Positions 16,945 to 24,337 of a stretch of DNA of 64,000 nucleotides are shown here, piece by piece. The stretch's first letter is position 1. Each line of letters starts with the position of its first letter. Where the stretch lies: positions 62,001 through 126,000 of the forward strand of contig CANGHK010000002.1 of NCBI GenBank assembly GCA_947453625.1, written 5' to 3'. The position numbers were made by a program, and so were the translations under genes. The notes under the pieces were generated by a model. That model was given only the letters and a program-made list of their open reading frames with translations, was not told the origin of the DNA and ran no database searches. The stretch is from Burkholderiales bacterium. Lineage in GTDB: Bacteria > Pseudomonadota > Gammaproteobacteria > Burkholderiales > Burkholderiaceae_C.

Positions 16945-18185
16945 CAGAACCCCAGCGCGGCTTGCAGCTCGGGATGGCTGCGCGCATGCTCGGCCAGCGG
17001 CACGCCGGCCACCGCGGCGTCCCAGGCCTGGCGCAGCGCGCTGACCCCGGCCGCGACACCGCCCGGATGGCCGAATATGCCGCCGCCGGCGGCGAAGATC
17101 AGGTCGCAGCCCCCCACCGCGGCATGGGTGGCGGCGGCCACCAGGCCGGTCTGGCCCGAGCTGAACACCGGCATCGCGGCGCATGGCGCGTGGTCCCACA
17201 ACGGCGTCAGAACCGCACGCGCCGCGGCGACCACGCTGGCATCGTCCTCGCTGAACTTGTTGGCCAGGCCGTTGACATGCAGGTGGTCGGCCCCGGCCAG
17301 GCGCCAGAGCTGCTGCCAGGGCGCGTAATCCCAGCCCAGCGCCGGGTGGCGGCTCAAGTAGCCCCAGCCGTTGCGGTGGGCGTGGATGGGCAGCGCGGCG
17401 TGACGGCGAAGTTCACGCAATCCCACCAGGCCGATGCTGTTCAGGCTGGCCATCACGCAGCTGCCGCCCTCGGCCAGCACCAGGTCGTGGCGGCGCTTCA
17501 TCTCGTCGAGTTCGCCGGTCAGGTTGAAGGCGAACATCGCCTGCTTGCCGGTGCGCTGGGCGCCGTCCTTGATCACCCGCATCACCGCGCGCACGCGCTG
17601 GTCGAACGGGCAGTGCGGGCCGTCGGCCTGCAACTCGTCGTCCTTGATGAAGTCGATGCCACCGTCGACCAGCTTGCGCACCTCGGCCGCGGTCTGCGCC
17701 GGGTCCAGGCCGACGCTGGGCTTGATGATGGTGCCTATCAGCGGGCCCTGGTCCACGCCGGCCAGGCGGCGGGTGCCGGCGATGCCGAAGGCCGGGCCGG
17801 GGTAGGCCGCGGCAAACGACGGCGGCAGCTGCAGCCCTGTGATGCGCAGGCCCGAGACCTGGCGCAGCTCGAACAGGTTGCCGGCGACGGTGGCCATCAG
17901 GTTGGGCAGCGACGGGCCGATGTTGGCGATCGGCCATGACAGCTCCAGCACGGAGCGGCTGAACCGCGTGCCCGGCTGGTAATGCCCGGGCAGGCTGGGC
18001 TGGTCTACGGTCTCGAGCAACTCCAGGCGCTCGATGCGGGCGCCCGAGCGCCGCTTCAGCGCCGGCGTCTCGTTGGCCAGGGCCAGGAAGGTGCCGCTGG
18101 ACTGCTCGCCGGCAATCACCTCGGCGGCCTGCCGCGGGTCGTCGCCGGTTTCGAGCCAGTAGCTGGCGTGTATGCGTTCGGTCAT
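16941..18185 (-). CDS. RuBisCO-like protein (form IV), probable 3-oxo-isoapionate-4-phosphate transcarboxylase/hydrolase or decarboxylase
   Basis: A 414-residue RuBisCO-fold protein. It keeps the carbamylated lysine and metal ligands: GGIDFIKDDE gives Lys181, Asp183 and Glu184. It also has the first active-site lysine (Lys155 in GTIIKPSVG), HAHRNG (Arg271), the loop-6 lysine (Lys310 in NGLANKF) and the phosphate loops SSGQTG and GGGIFGHPGG. The second lysine of the KPKLG motif is serine here, as in many form IV proteins, so CO2 fixation is unlikely. Two known activities fit such proteins beside a DUF1537 kinase and an apionate oxidoisomerase: OiaT (giving 3-phosphoglycerate and glycolate) and OiaX (decarboxylating to L-erythrulose 1-phosphate). 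I cannot choose from sequence alone. The start is 49 bases after apnO. Confidence 0.85.
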   Translation of the reverse strand: MTERIHASYWLETGDDPRQAAEVIAGEQSSGTFLALANETPALKRRSGARIERLELLETVDQPSLPGHYQPGTRFSRSVLELSWPIANIGPSLPNLMATVAGNLFELRQVSGLRITGLQLPPSFAAAYPGPAFGIAGTRRLAGVDQGPLIGTIIKPSVGLDPAQTAAEVRKLVDGGIDFIKDDELQADGPHCPFDQRVRAVMRVIKDGAQRTGKQAMFAFNLTGELDEMKRRHDLVLAEGGSCVMASLNSIGLVGLRELRRHAALPIHAHRNGWGYLSRHPALGWDYAPWQQLWRLAGADHLHVNGLANKFSEDDASVVAAARAVLTPLWDHAPCAAMPVFSSGQTGLVAAATHAAVGGCDLIFAAGGGIFGHPGGVAAGVSALRQAWDAAVAGVPLAEHARSHPELQAALGFW

Positions 18186-18234
18186 GGTGCGGAGCAGGTC
18201 GGTGGCGTGGCGCGGCCGCGCCCGTCGCTCCAGT

Positions 18235-19065
18235 TCAGGTGATGCGGCGGATGCTTTCGGTGATCTCGTCGCGGTCGAAGACCTTGAGCCAGTCGTCGCG
18301 CATCAGGCGCGGCTTGCCGAAGGTGATGGCCTTGTTGCAGGCGTCCGAGAACTGCCCCGGGATCTGCTTGAAGATCACTGCCGACAGGATGGTCATGTGG
18401 CCCAGCAGAAAGTCCCGCGCGCAATCGGCCGGCACGCCGCGCGACACCACCTCGTCCATCGCCTCGCGCATCACGTCGAGCAAGGTGGCGCAGACAGTCT
18501 CTGACAGCCCCGGCTCGAGCAGCGCCATCTGCTCCACCGTCACCCGGTACGAGCGCAGGATGGGCTGGTAGATCGTCCTGGCGATCGTCTCGCCGAGCGC
18601 GAAGTCCTCGTCCGTGCCCTGCATCAGCGCGCTGACCACCGACTGCGGCGCGCTGACGCCACCGAAGTAGTCCACTGCACCCGGCTTGTGCACCTCGGGG
18701 CTGAAGATCGTCGGGTGGCAGGGATGGGCGACGAAGTAGACCAGGTCCTTGCGCTCGGGCAGGTGGCCGGCAAACGGCGCCGCGGCGTCCAGCGTCATCA
18801 CCATCGTGCCGGGCTGGAGCAGCGGCGCGATCTCGGCCGCGAGCTTGCCGATCAGCGTGTCGGGCACGGCCAGGATCACCACGTCGACGCCGTCCAGCGC
18901 CACATCCGCTGACACCGCGGTGATGCCCAACTCGTCCTGCAGGCGCTGCCTGCCGACGGCGCCGGGCTCGACATGGCGCACCGTATAGGGCGAACCCATC
19001 AGGTTCTTGGACAGGCGCACGCCCATCTTGCCGCCAGCGCCGAACAGCGCAATCCGGGTACTCAT
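18235..19065 (-). CDS. apnO: PGDH_C-family NAD-dependent protein, probable D-apionate oxidoisomerase
   Basis: A 276-residue protein with an N-terminal Rossmann fold (IALFGAGGKMGVRLSKNL), the segment VILAVPDTLIGKLAAEI, and an all-helical C-terminal half like the phosphogluconate-dehydrogenase C-terminal family (PGDH_C). D-apionate oxidoisomerase, which oxidises D-apionate and moves a hydroxymethyl group to give 3-oxo-isoapionate, belongs to this family and is found with a DUF1537 kinase and a RuBisCO-like protein, as here. It is the first gene of the four-gene minus-strand operon and diverges from cdd across a 189-base AT-richer control region. A GAGAAGG-like ribosome binding site precedes the ATG. 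The assignment rests on family and context; other sugar-acid substrates remain possible. Confidence 0.75.
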   Translation of the reverse strand: MSTRIALFGAGGKMGVRLSKNLMGSPYTVRHVEPGAVGRQRLQDELGITAVSADVALDGVDVVILAVPDTLIGKLAAEIAPLLQPGTMVMTLDAAAPFAGHLPERKDLVYFVAHPCHPTIFSPEVHKPGAVDYFGGVSAPQSVVSALMQGTDEDFALGETIARTIYQPILRSYRVTVEQMALLEPGLSETVCATLLDVMREAMDEVVSRGVPADCARDFLLGHMTILSAVIFKQIPGQFSDACNKAITFGKPRLMRDDWLKVFDRDEITESIRRIT

Positions 19066-19254
19066 CTCAAAGCCTTCTCAAGTAAACTGGTATAATGATT
19101 ATCTGATGTGAGATGCCAGCAGAAAATCCGGGTATTCCCTTGGGTTTGCCCAGATCCGCCCCGCGCAGGACGGGCAATGGCCTCGTCACGGGTCACCCGC
19201 TGCGGTGCCCAGCGCGCTGCGCGCTGATACCCTTGGTTGCCAGCCACCGAGACC
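19066..19254. promoter_or_regulatory. Divergent control region between the apnO operon and the cdd-deoA operon
   Basis: This gap serves two divergent operons. Around 19080-19110 it is strikingly AT-rich for this genome and contains the perfect -10 hexamer TATAAT (19091-19096), read toward cdd, nested in the odd-spaced inverted repeat ATAAT-G-ATTAT (19092-19102), just after a single GGTATA. GntR/FadR-type regulators bind short symmetric AT-rich sites, so this is the best candidate operator for the GntR protein of the operon. No matching -35 TTGACA is seen, consistent with activator dependence or with the site being an operator only. Confidence 0.5.
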
Positions 19255-19686
19255 ATGACCCTTGCCCCGACGGACGCCCTGATGACCCAGCTCGTGGACG
19301 CCGCCCGTGCCGCCCGCGAGCGCGCCTACGCGCCGTACTCGGGCTTTGCGGTGGGTGCCGCCTTGCTCGACGAGCAGGGCCGCATCCACGCCGGCTGCAA
19401 CGTCGAGAACGCCGCCTACCCGCAAAGCCAATGCGCCGAGGCCTCGGCCATCGCCCACCTGGTGCTGGCCGGGGGCAGCCGCATCCTGGCCGCCGTGGTG
19501 GTGGGCGAGGCCGGGGGACCCGACCGGCCACCGGTCACCCCTTGCGGCGGCTGCCGCCAGCGCCTGCGAGAATTCGCTGCCGACGACATGCCCGTCTGGG
19601 CGGCCGACCTGCAGACCGTGCGGGCCCGGTTTACCCTTGGGGTATTGCTGCCCGCCAGCTTCGGACCCGGACACCTCGCACCATGA
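19255..19686 (+). CDS. cdd: Cytidine deaminase
   Basis: A 143-residue zinc enzyme that deaminates cytidine and deoxycytidine. The zinc and catalytic motifs are intact: the CAEASA segment carries a zinc-binding Cys and the catalytic Glu, and PCGGCRQ carries the other two Cys ligands. NVENAAYP and YAPYSGFAVGAAL are typical substrate-site segments. The ATG at 19255 gives the normal family N-terminus; a TTG at 19237 is an in-frame alternative. It opens the operon cdd-punA-5'-nucleotidase-deoC-deoA, and its stop overlaps the next start as ATGA. Confidence 0.92.
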   Translation: MTLAPTDALMTQLVDAARAARERAYAPYSGFAVGAALLDEQGRIHAGCNVENAAYPQSQCAEASAIAHLVLAGGSRILAAVVVGEAGGPDRPPVTPCGGCRQRLREFAADDMPVWAADLQTVRARFTLGVLLPASFGPGHLAP

Positions 19687-20510
19687 GCCCCACCTCGCTT
19701 GAATCCGCCGTAGCCCACAGCGTAGCCCGCGTCCAGGCCGCCGTGCCCGGCGCCGCGCCCCGGCTGGCGATCGTCCTCGGTTCTGGCTGGGACGCCGTCG
19801 CCGACGGCGTGACGGACTCGGTCGACATCGACTACGCCGAGTTGCCGGCCTTCCCGCTGCCTGGCGTGGCCGGCCATGCCGGGTCGCTGCGGCTGGGCTG
19901 CCTCGCCGGCAGGGCGGTCATGCTGCTGCGTGGCCGAAGCCATGCCTACGAGACCGGCGACGCCGCCGGCATGAAGGGCGCGATCCGCACGCTGGCCGCG
20001 CTGGGCTGCACGACGCTGGTTCTGACCAATGCCGCCGGCAGCCTGGTGCCCGACATGGCGCCGGGCTCGATGATGCTGATCAGCGACCACCTCAACATCG
20101 CACAGCGCAGCCCGCTGCACGGCGAGCCGGGTGCGCAGCGTTTCGTCGACATGGGCGCGGCCTACGACGCCACGCTGCGCGACCAGGCCGCTGCCGCCGC
20201 CGAGGACGCCGGCATCGAGTTGCACGAGGGCGTCTACGCCTGGGTGCTGGGCCCGCAGTTCGAGACCCCGGCCGAGATCCGCATGCTGCGCCTGCTGGGC
20301 GCGCAGGCGGTGGGCATGAGCACCGTGCCCGAGACCATCCTGGCGCGCCACGCCGGGCTCAAGGTGCTGGGCTTGTCGATGTTCACCAACCTGGGCGCCG
20401 GCATGAGCGACCAGACCCTGAGCCACGCCCACACCCTGCACACCGCGCAGGCCAGCGCCGGGCTGGCCGTGCGGCTGCTGGCGGCGATCGTGCCGGCGCT
20501 GGTGGTCTGA
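19683..20510 (+). CDS. punA: Purine-nucleoside phosphorylase (trimeric type)
   Basis: A 275-residue enzyme that cleaves inosine, guanosine and their deoxy forms with phosphate. Family motifs seen: LAIVLGSGW at the N-terminus (phosphate loop), GRSHAYETGD (related to GRFHLYEG), TNAAGSL, and MSTVPETILARHAGLKVLGLSMFTN at the base and ribose sites (given here as a single run of short motifs: MSTVPE, then GLSMFTN). The length matches the trimeric class. The ATG overlaps the cdd stop as ATGA; the reading frame extends further upstream but that part has no homology-like features. Confidence 0.9.
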   Translation: MSPTSLESAVAHSVARVQAAVPGAAPRLAIVLGSGWDAVADGVTDSVDIDYAELPAFPLPGVAGHAGSLRLGCLAGRAVMLLRGRSHAYETGDAAGMKGAIRTLAALGCTTLVLTNAAGSLVPDMAPGSMMLISDHLNIAQRSPLHGEPGAQRFVDMGAAYDATLRDQAAAAAEDAGIELHEGVYAWVLGPQFETPAEIRMLRLLGAQAVGMSTVPETILARHAGLKVLGLSMFTNLGAGMSDQTLSHAHTLHTAQASAGLAVRLLAAIVPALVV

Positions 20511-20511
20511 C

Positions 20512-22155
20512 ATGGCGCGCCCAGCGATGACCCCGAAATTGCCCGTGGCGCGGTTTGCCATCTCTGTCCTGTCGGCCGCGCTGCTGCTGGCCGGCTGCGC
20601 CACGCCACCGGCAGGACGCGCGCCGCTGCACCTGACCATCCTGCACACCAACGACCACCACGGCCGCTTCTGGACCAATGCCGACGGCGAGGGCGGGCTG
20701 GCGGCACGCAAGACGCTGATCGACGCCGTCCGCGCCGAGGTGGCGGCGGCCGGCGGCCACACCCTGCTGCTCGACGGCGGCGATGTCAACACCGGCGTGC
20801 CCGAAAGCGATATGCAGGACGCCGAGCCCGACTTCCGCGGCATGGACAGGCTGGGTTACGACGCGATGGCGGTGGGCAACCACGAGTTCGACAAGCCGCC
20901 CGCGGTGCTGGCCAAGCAGCGCGGCTGGATAGGCTTCCCGATGCTGGCAGCCAACATCTACCGGGGCGGCCAGCGCATGTTCGAGCCCTACCGCATCTTC
21001 GAGCGCGGCGGCTACCGCATCGCGGTGATGGGCCTGACCACCGACGACACCACCAAGATGGTGCTGCCCGACAACCTGCGCGGCATCGAGGTGCGCCGTC
21101 CGATCCCCGAGGCCGCGCAGCTGGTGCCGCAGCTGCGCACCCAGGCCGACATGGTGATCGCCGCCACCCACATGGGCCATTACCCGGATGGCCAACGGGG
21201 CGTCAACGCGCCGGGCGACGTCGAGATGGCGCGGGCGGTGGCCGGCCTCGACCTGGTGGTGGGCGGCCACAGCCAGAACCCCGTCTGCATGCTGGCCGAG
21301 AACCTGCGCAACGAGGCCTACCTGCCCGGCATGCCCTGCGCGCCTGACCGCCAGAACGGCAGCTGGATCGTGCAGGCCCATGAATGGGGCAAGTATGTCG
21401 GCCGGGCCGATTTCGTCCTCGACGGCGGCAAGGTCGAGCTGCTGACCTACCGCTTGCTGCCGGTCAACCTGCTGCTGCGCCAGGCCGACGGCACGAAGCG
21501 GCTCGCCGCCGCGGCCATCGACCAAGACCCGGCGACGCGCGGCTTGCTGCAAGCCTTCCAGATCGCCGGCCAGGGCAAGCTGACGGCGACGGTGGGATCG
21601 GCCGACGGCGTGCTCGACGGCGACCGCGTCCGGGTGCGCCGGCAGCCCACCAACCTGGGCAAGCTGATCGCGCGCGCGATGATGGACCGCACCGGCGCCG
21701 ACCTGGCGCTGATCAACGCCGGCGGTGTTCGCGACTCGCTGCCTGCCGGGGCCATCAGCTACCGCGACGTGCTCAAGGTGCAGCCGTTTGGCAACACCGT
21801 CGGGATCGTCGACCTCAGCGGCGCCGAGCTGCTGGCCTACCTGCAGGCGGCCGCCAAGATGACGCCGGCCTCGGGCGGCTTCGCCCAGACGGCCGGCGTT
21901 CGCATGACCATCGTCGGCGGGGTGCTGCAGCAGGCCGAGGTGGGCGGCCAGGCGATAGACCCCGGCAAACGCTACAAGCTGGCGCTCAACAACTTCACCG
22001 CCGTCGGCGGCGACGCCTACCCGCCGCTCAACACCCACCCCGGCTATGTCGACACCGGCTACAACGACGCCGACGTGCTGCGCGCTTACATCGCCGCCCA
22101 CAGCCCGATCAAGGTGGCCGACTTCGACCCCGGCGACGCGGTGGTCCGGCGCTGA
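20512..22155 (+). CDS. Surface/periplasmic 5'-nucleotidase lipoprotein (UshA/NadN-like)
   Basis: A 547-residue two-domain phosphohydrolase. Residues 1-28 form a lipoprotein signal peptide ending in LAGC, with Cys29 as the acylated residue. The N-terminal metallophosphatase domain has the dimetal motifs TNDHHGR, LDGGDVNTG, GNHEFD and the later THMGH and GGHSQNP. The C-terminal nucleotidase domain binds the base (NAGGVRDSLPAGAISY, VQPFGNTV). The protein would release nucleosides from external nucleotides for the BMP importer. It begins two bases after the punA stop; an ATG at 20527 is an alternative. The variant DHHG for the usual DxHG is compatible with metal binding. Confidence 0.88.
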   Translation: MARPAMTPKLPVARFAISVLSAALLLAGCATPPAGRAPLHLTILHTNDHHGRFWTNADGEGGLAARKTLIDAVRAEVAAAGGHTLLLDGGDVNTGVPESDMQDAEPDFRGMDRLGYDAMAVGNHEFDKPPAVLAKQRGWIGFPMLAANIYRGGQRMFEPYRIFERGGYRIAVMGLTTDDTTKMVLPDNLRGIEVRRPIPEAAQLVPQLRTQADMVIAATHMGHYPDGQRGVNAPGDVEMARAVAGLDLVVGGHSQNPVCMLAENLRNEAYLPGMPCAPDRQNGSWIVQAHEWGKYVGRADFVLDGGKVELLTYRLLPVNLLLRQADGTKRLAAAAIDQDPATRGLLQAFQIAGQGKLTATVGSADGVLDGDRVRVRRQPTNLGKLIARAMMDRTGADLALINAGGVRDSLPAGAISYRDVLKVQPFGNTVGIVDLSGAELLAYLQAAAKMTPASGGFAQTAGVRMTIVGGVLQQAEVGGQAIDPGKRYKLALNNFTAVGGDAYPPLNTHPGYVDTGYNDADVLRAYIAAHSPIKVADFDPGDAVVRR

Positions 22156-22168
22156 CCGGCCCGACCCG

Positions 22169-22960
22169 ATGACCAACCCCATGACCGACACCACCGACGA
22201 CGCGCGCACCGCGCTGGCCTGCCTGGACCTGACCAGCCTGAACGACGCCGACGACGCGGCGGCGATCAGCGCGTTGTGCGCCCGCGCGCTGGACGTGGCG
22301 GGGCGCTTGGGCGCGCCGGCCGCGCTCTGCGTCTGGCCGCGCTTCGCAGCCCAGGCCCGCGCCGCGCTGCCGCCGGCGATCCGGGTCGCGGCGGTGGTCA
22401 ACTTCCCGGCCGGTGGCAGCGATGCGGTGGCCGCCGAGGCCGAGACCCGCGCCACCGTGGCGGCCGGCGCCGACGAGATCGACCTGGTGCTGCCCTGGCG
22501 CGCCTTGCGCGACGGCGACGCGGCCGCTGCGCGGGCGGTGGTGGCGGCGGTGCGCGCGGCCTGCGCCGGCCGCACGCTCAAGCTGATCATCGAGTCGGGT
22601 GAACTCGACCGTCCGGCGCTGATCGACCAGGCCTGCCAGATCGGGCTGGACGCGGGCGTCGACTTCCTCAAGACCAGCACCGGCAAGGTGCCGGCCGGCG
22701 CCACGCCCGCCGCCGCCCGCGTGATGCTGCAGGCCATCGCCGCCCATCCGCGCGGCGGCGCCGTCGGTTTCAAGGCCTCGGGCGGCATTCGCGGCGTGGC
22801 CGATGCGGCGCCATACATCGCGCTGGTGCGCGAGATCCTGGGCGCGCAAGCGCTGACGCCGCGGCGCCTGCGCTTCGGCGCCAGCGGCCTGCTGGGCGAC
22901 ATCGAGGCCGTGCTGCAGGGCAGCGGCGCGGGCAATACCTCGGCGGCTGGCGCCTACTGA
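22169..22960 (+). CDS. deoC: Deoxyribose-phosphate aldolase
   Basis: A 263-residue class I aldolase that splits 2-deoxyribose 5-phosphate into acetaldehyde and glyceraldehyde 3-phosphate. The Schiff-base lysine is Lys168 in DFLKTSTGK and the second catalytic lysine is Lys202 in GFKASGG; the DEIDLVLPW segment contributes the catalytic aspartate. The ATG at 22169 or 22181 starts the conserved domain, 13 bases or more after the nucleotidase stop. It acts downstream of DeoA and PunA, after phosphopentomutase, whose gene (deoB) is not in this window. Confidence 0.92.
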   Translation: MTNPMTDTTDDARTALACLDLTSLNDADDAAAISALCARALDVAGRLGAPAALCVWPRFAAQARAALPPAIRVAAVVNFPAGGSDAVAAEAETRATVAAGADEIDLVLPWRALRDGDAAAARAVVAAVRAACAGRTLKLIIESGELDRPALIDQACQIGLDAGVDFLKTSTGKVPAGATPAAARVMLQAIAAHPRGGAVGFKASGGIRGVADAAPYIALVREILGAQALTPRRLRFGASGLLGDIEAVLQGSGAGNTSAAGAY

Positions 22961-22977
22961 GCGCGCGCCGGCTGCCC

Positions 22978-24306
22978 ATGTTGCCGGCCGAGATCATCCG
23001 CGCCAAGCGCGACCGCCAGCGCTTGACCGAGGCGCAGATCCAGGCCTTCGTCCAAGGCCTGGTCGATGAGAGCTGGAGCGAGGGCCAGGTGGCCGCGCTG
23101 GCGATGGCGATCCTGCTCAACGGCATGGACCGCGCCGAATGCGTGGCGCTGACGCGGGCGATGACGCTGTCGGGCCAGGTGCTGGACTGGCGCGATGCCG
23201 GCCTGGCCGGCCCGGTACTGGACAAGCATTCCACCGGCGGCGTCGGCGACAAGGTCAGCCTGGTGCTGGCGCCCATCGTCGCGGCCTGCGGCGGCGTGGT
23301 GCCCATGGTCTCGGGCCGGGGCCTCGGCCACACCGGCGGCACGCTGGACAAGTTGCAGGCGCTGCCCGGCTACACCACCGCTCCGCCGCGCGACCAGTTG
23401 CTGCGCGTGCTTCGCCATGCCGGCTGCGCGCTGATCGGCGCCGACGCCGGGCTGGCACCGGCCGACCGCCGGCTCTACGCGATCCGCGACGTCACCGCGA
23501 CGGTCGAGTCGGTGCCGCTGATCACCGCCAGCATCCTGAGCAAGAAGCTGGCGGCCGGCCTGCAAGGCCTGGTGATGGACGTCAAGCTGGGCAAGGGCGC
23601 GTTCATGAACCGCCTGGCCGACGCCCGCGCGCTCGCCACCAGCCTGGTCGAGGTGGCCGAGGGCGCCGGCCTGCCCTGCCGGGCGCTGATCACCGACATG
23701 GACCAGGTGCTGGGCCGCAGCGCCGGCAATGCGCTCGAGGTGGCCGAGAGCCTGGCTTTCCTCACCGGCGCCGAGCGCGAGCCGCGGCTGCTGGCGCTGA
23801 CCCTGGCCTTGGCGGCGCAGATGCTGGCGCTCGGTGGCCTGGCGCCGACGCTGGCCGCCGGCCAGGCGCTGGCCGAAGCGTCGCTGGTCAGCGGCCGGGC
23901 GGCGGAGTGTTTTGCCCGCATGGTGGCCGGCCTGGGCGGCCCGGCCGACGTGCTGACCGACGCGCGCCTGCCGGCGGCACCGGTGCAGATCGACCTGGCC
24001 GCGCCGCGCGACGGCGTGCTGGTGGCGATGGACACCCGCGCCCTCGGCCTGGTGGTGGTGGGTCTGGGCGGTGGACGCCGGCGCGCCAGCGACGCGGTCG
24101 ACCCCCGCGTGGGCCTGTCGCAGCTGCGCCCGCTGGGCACCTGGCTGCGCGCTGGCGAGCCGATGCTGCGGGTGCATGCGGCCAGCGCCGCCGACGCGCA
24201 GCAGGCGCTTCAGTCGGCACGGGCGGCGCTGACGCTGCGCGACGCCATGCCCGCCGACGCGATGCCCGGCCCGGTCGTCATCGAGACCCTGGGCCCGGCG
24301 CGCTGA
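22978..24306 (+). CDS. deoA: Thymidine phosphorylase
   Basis: A 442-residue pyrimidine-nucleoside phosphorylase. Clear family motifs: KHSTGGVGDKVSL (phosphate site), GRGLGHTGGTLDKL, and SKKLAAGLQGLVMDVKLGKG shortened here to its core DVKLGKGAFM. The length matches bacterial DeoA rather than the longer archaeal AMP phosphorylases. It is the last gene of the salvage operon, 17 bases after deoC. The convergent amidase gene follows after 31 bases; that gap has a 14-base GC palindrome, GGCGCGGCCGCGCC, at 24311-24324 but no T tract. Confidence 0.93.
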   Translation: MLPAEIIRAKRDRQRLTEAQIQAFVQGLVDESWSEGQVAALAMAILLNGMDRAECVALTRAMTLSGQVLDWRDAGLAGPVLDKHSTGGVGDKVSLVLAPIVAACGGVVPMVSGRGLGHTGGTLDKLQALPGYTTAPPRDQLLRVLRHAGCALIGADAGLAPADRRLYAIRDVTATVESVPLITASILSKKLAAGLQGLVMDVKLGKGAFMNRLADARALATSLVEVAEGAGLPCRALITDMDQVLGRSAGNALEVAESLAFLTGAEREPRLLALTLALAAQMLALGGLAPTLAAGQALAEASLVSGRAAECFARMVAGLGGPADVLTDARLPAAPVQIDLAAPRDGVLVAMDTRALGLVVVGLGGGRRRASDAVDPRVGLSQLRPLGTWLRAGEPMLRVHAASAADAQQALQSARAALTLRDAMPADAMPGPVVIETLGPAR

Positions 24307-24337
24307 GCCCGGCGCGGCCGCGCCGTCTGCCGCCGCC

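Noticed and set aside
20383-22935. An 850-codon open frame antisense to the nucleotidase and deoC genes
   Set aside because: Arg/Ala/His-rich composition without domains, exactly opposite well-recognised genes; long antisense frames are expected at this GC content.
16941-24306. Archaeal-type nucleotide salvage through RuBisCO (AMP phosphorylase, ribose-1,5-bisphosphate isomerase, RuBisCO)
   Set aside because: DeoA has the size and motifs of thymidine phosphorylase, no ribose-1,5-bisphosphate isomerase is present, and the RLP is a form IV type partnered with a DUF1537 kinase and a PGDH_C protein.
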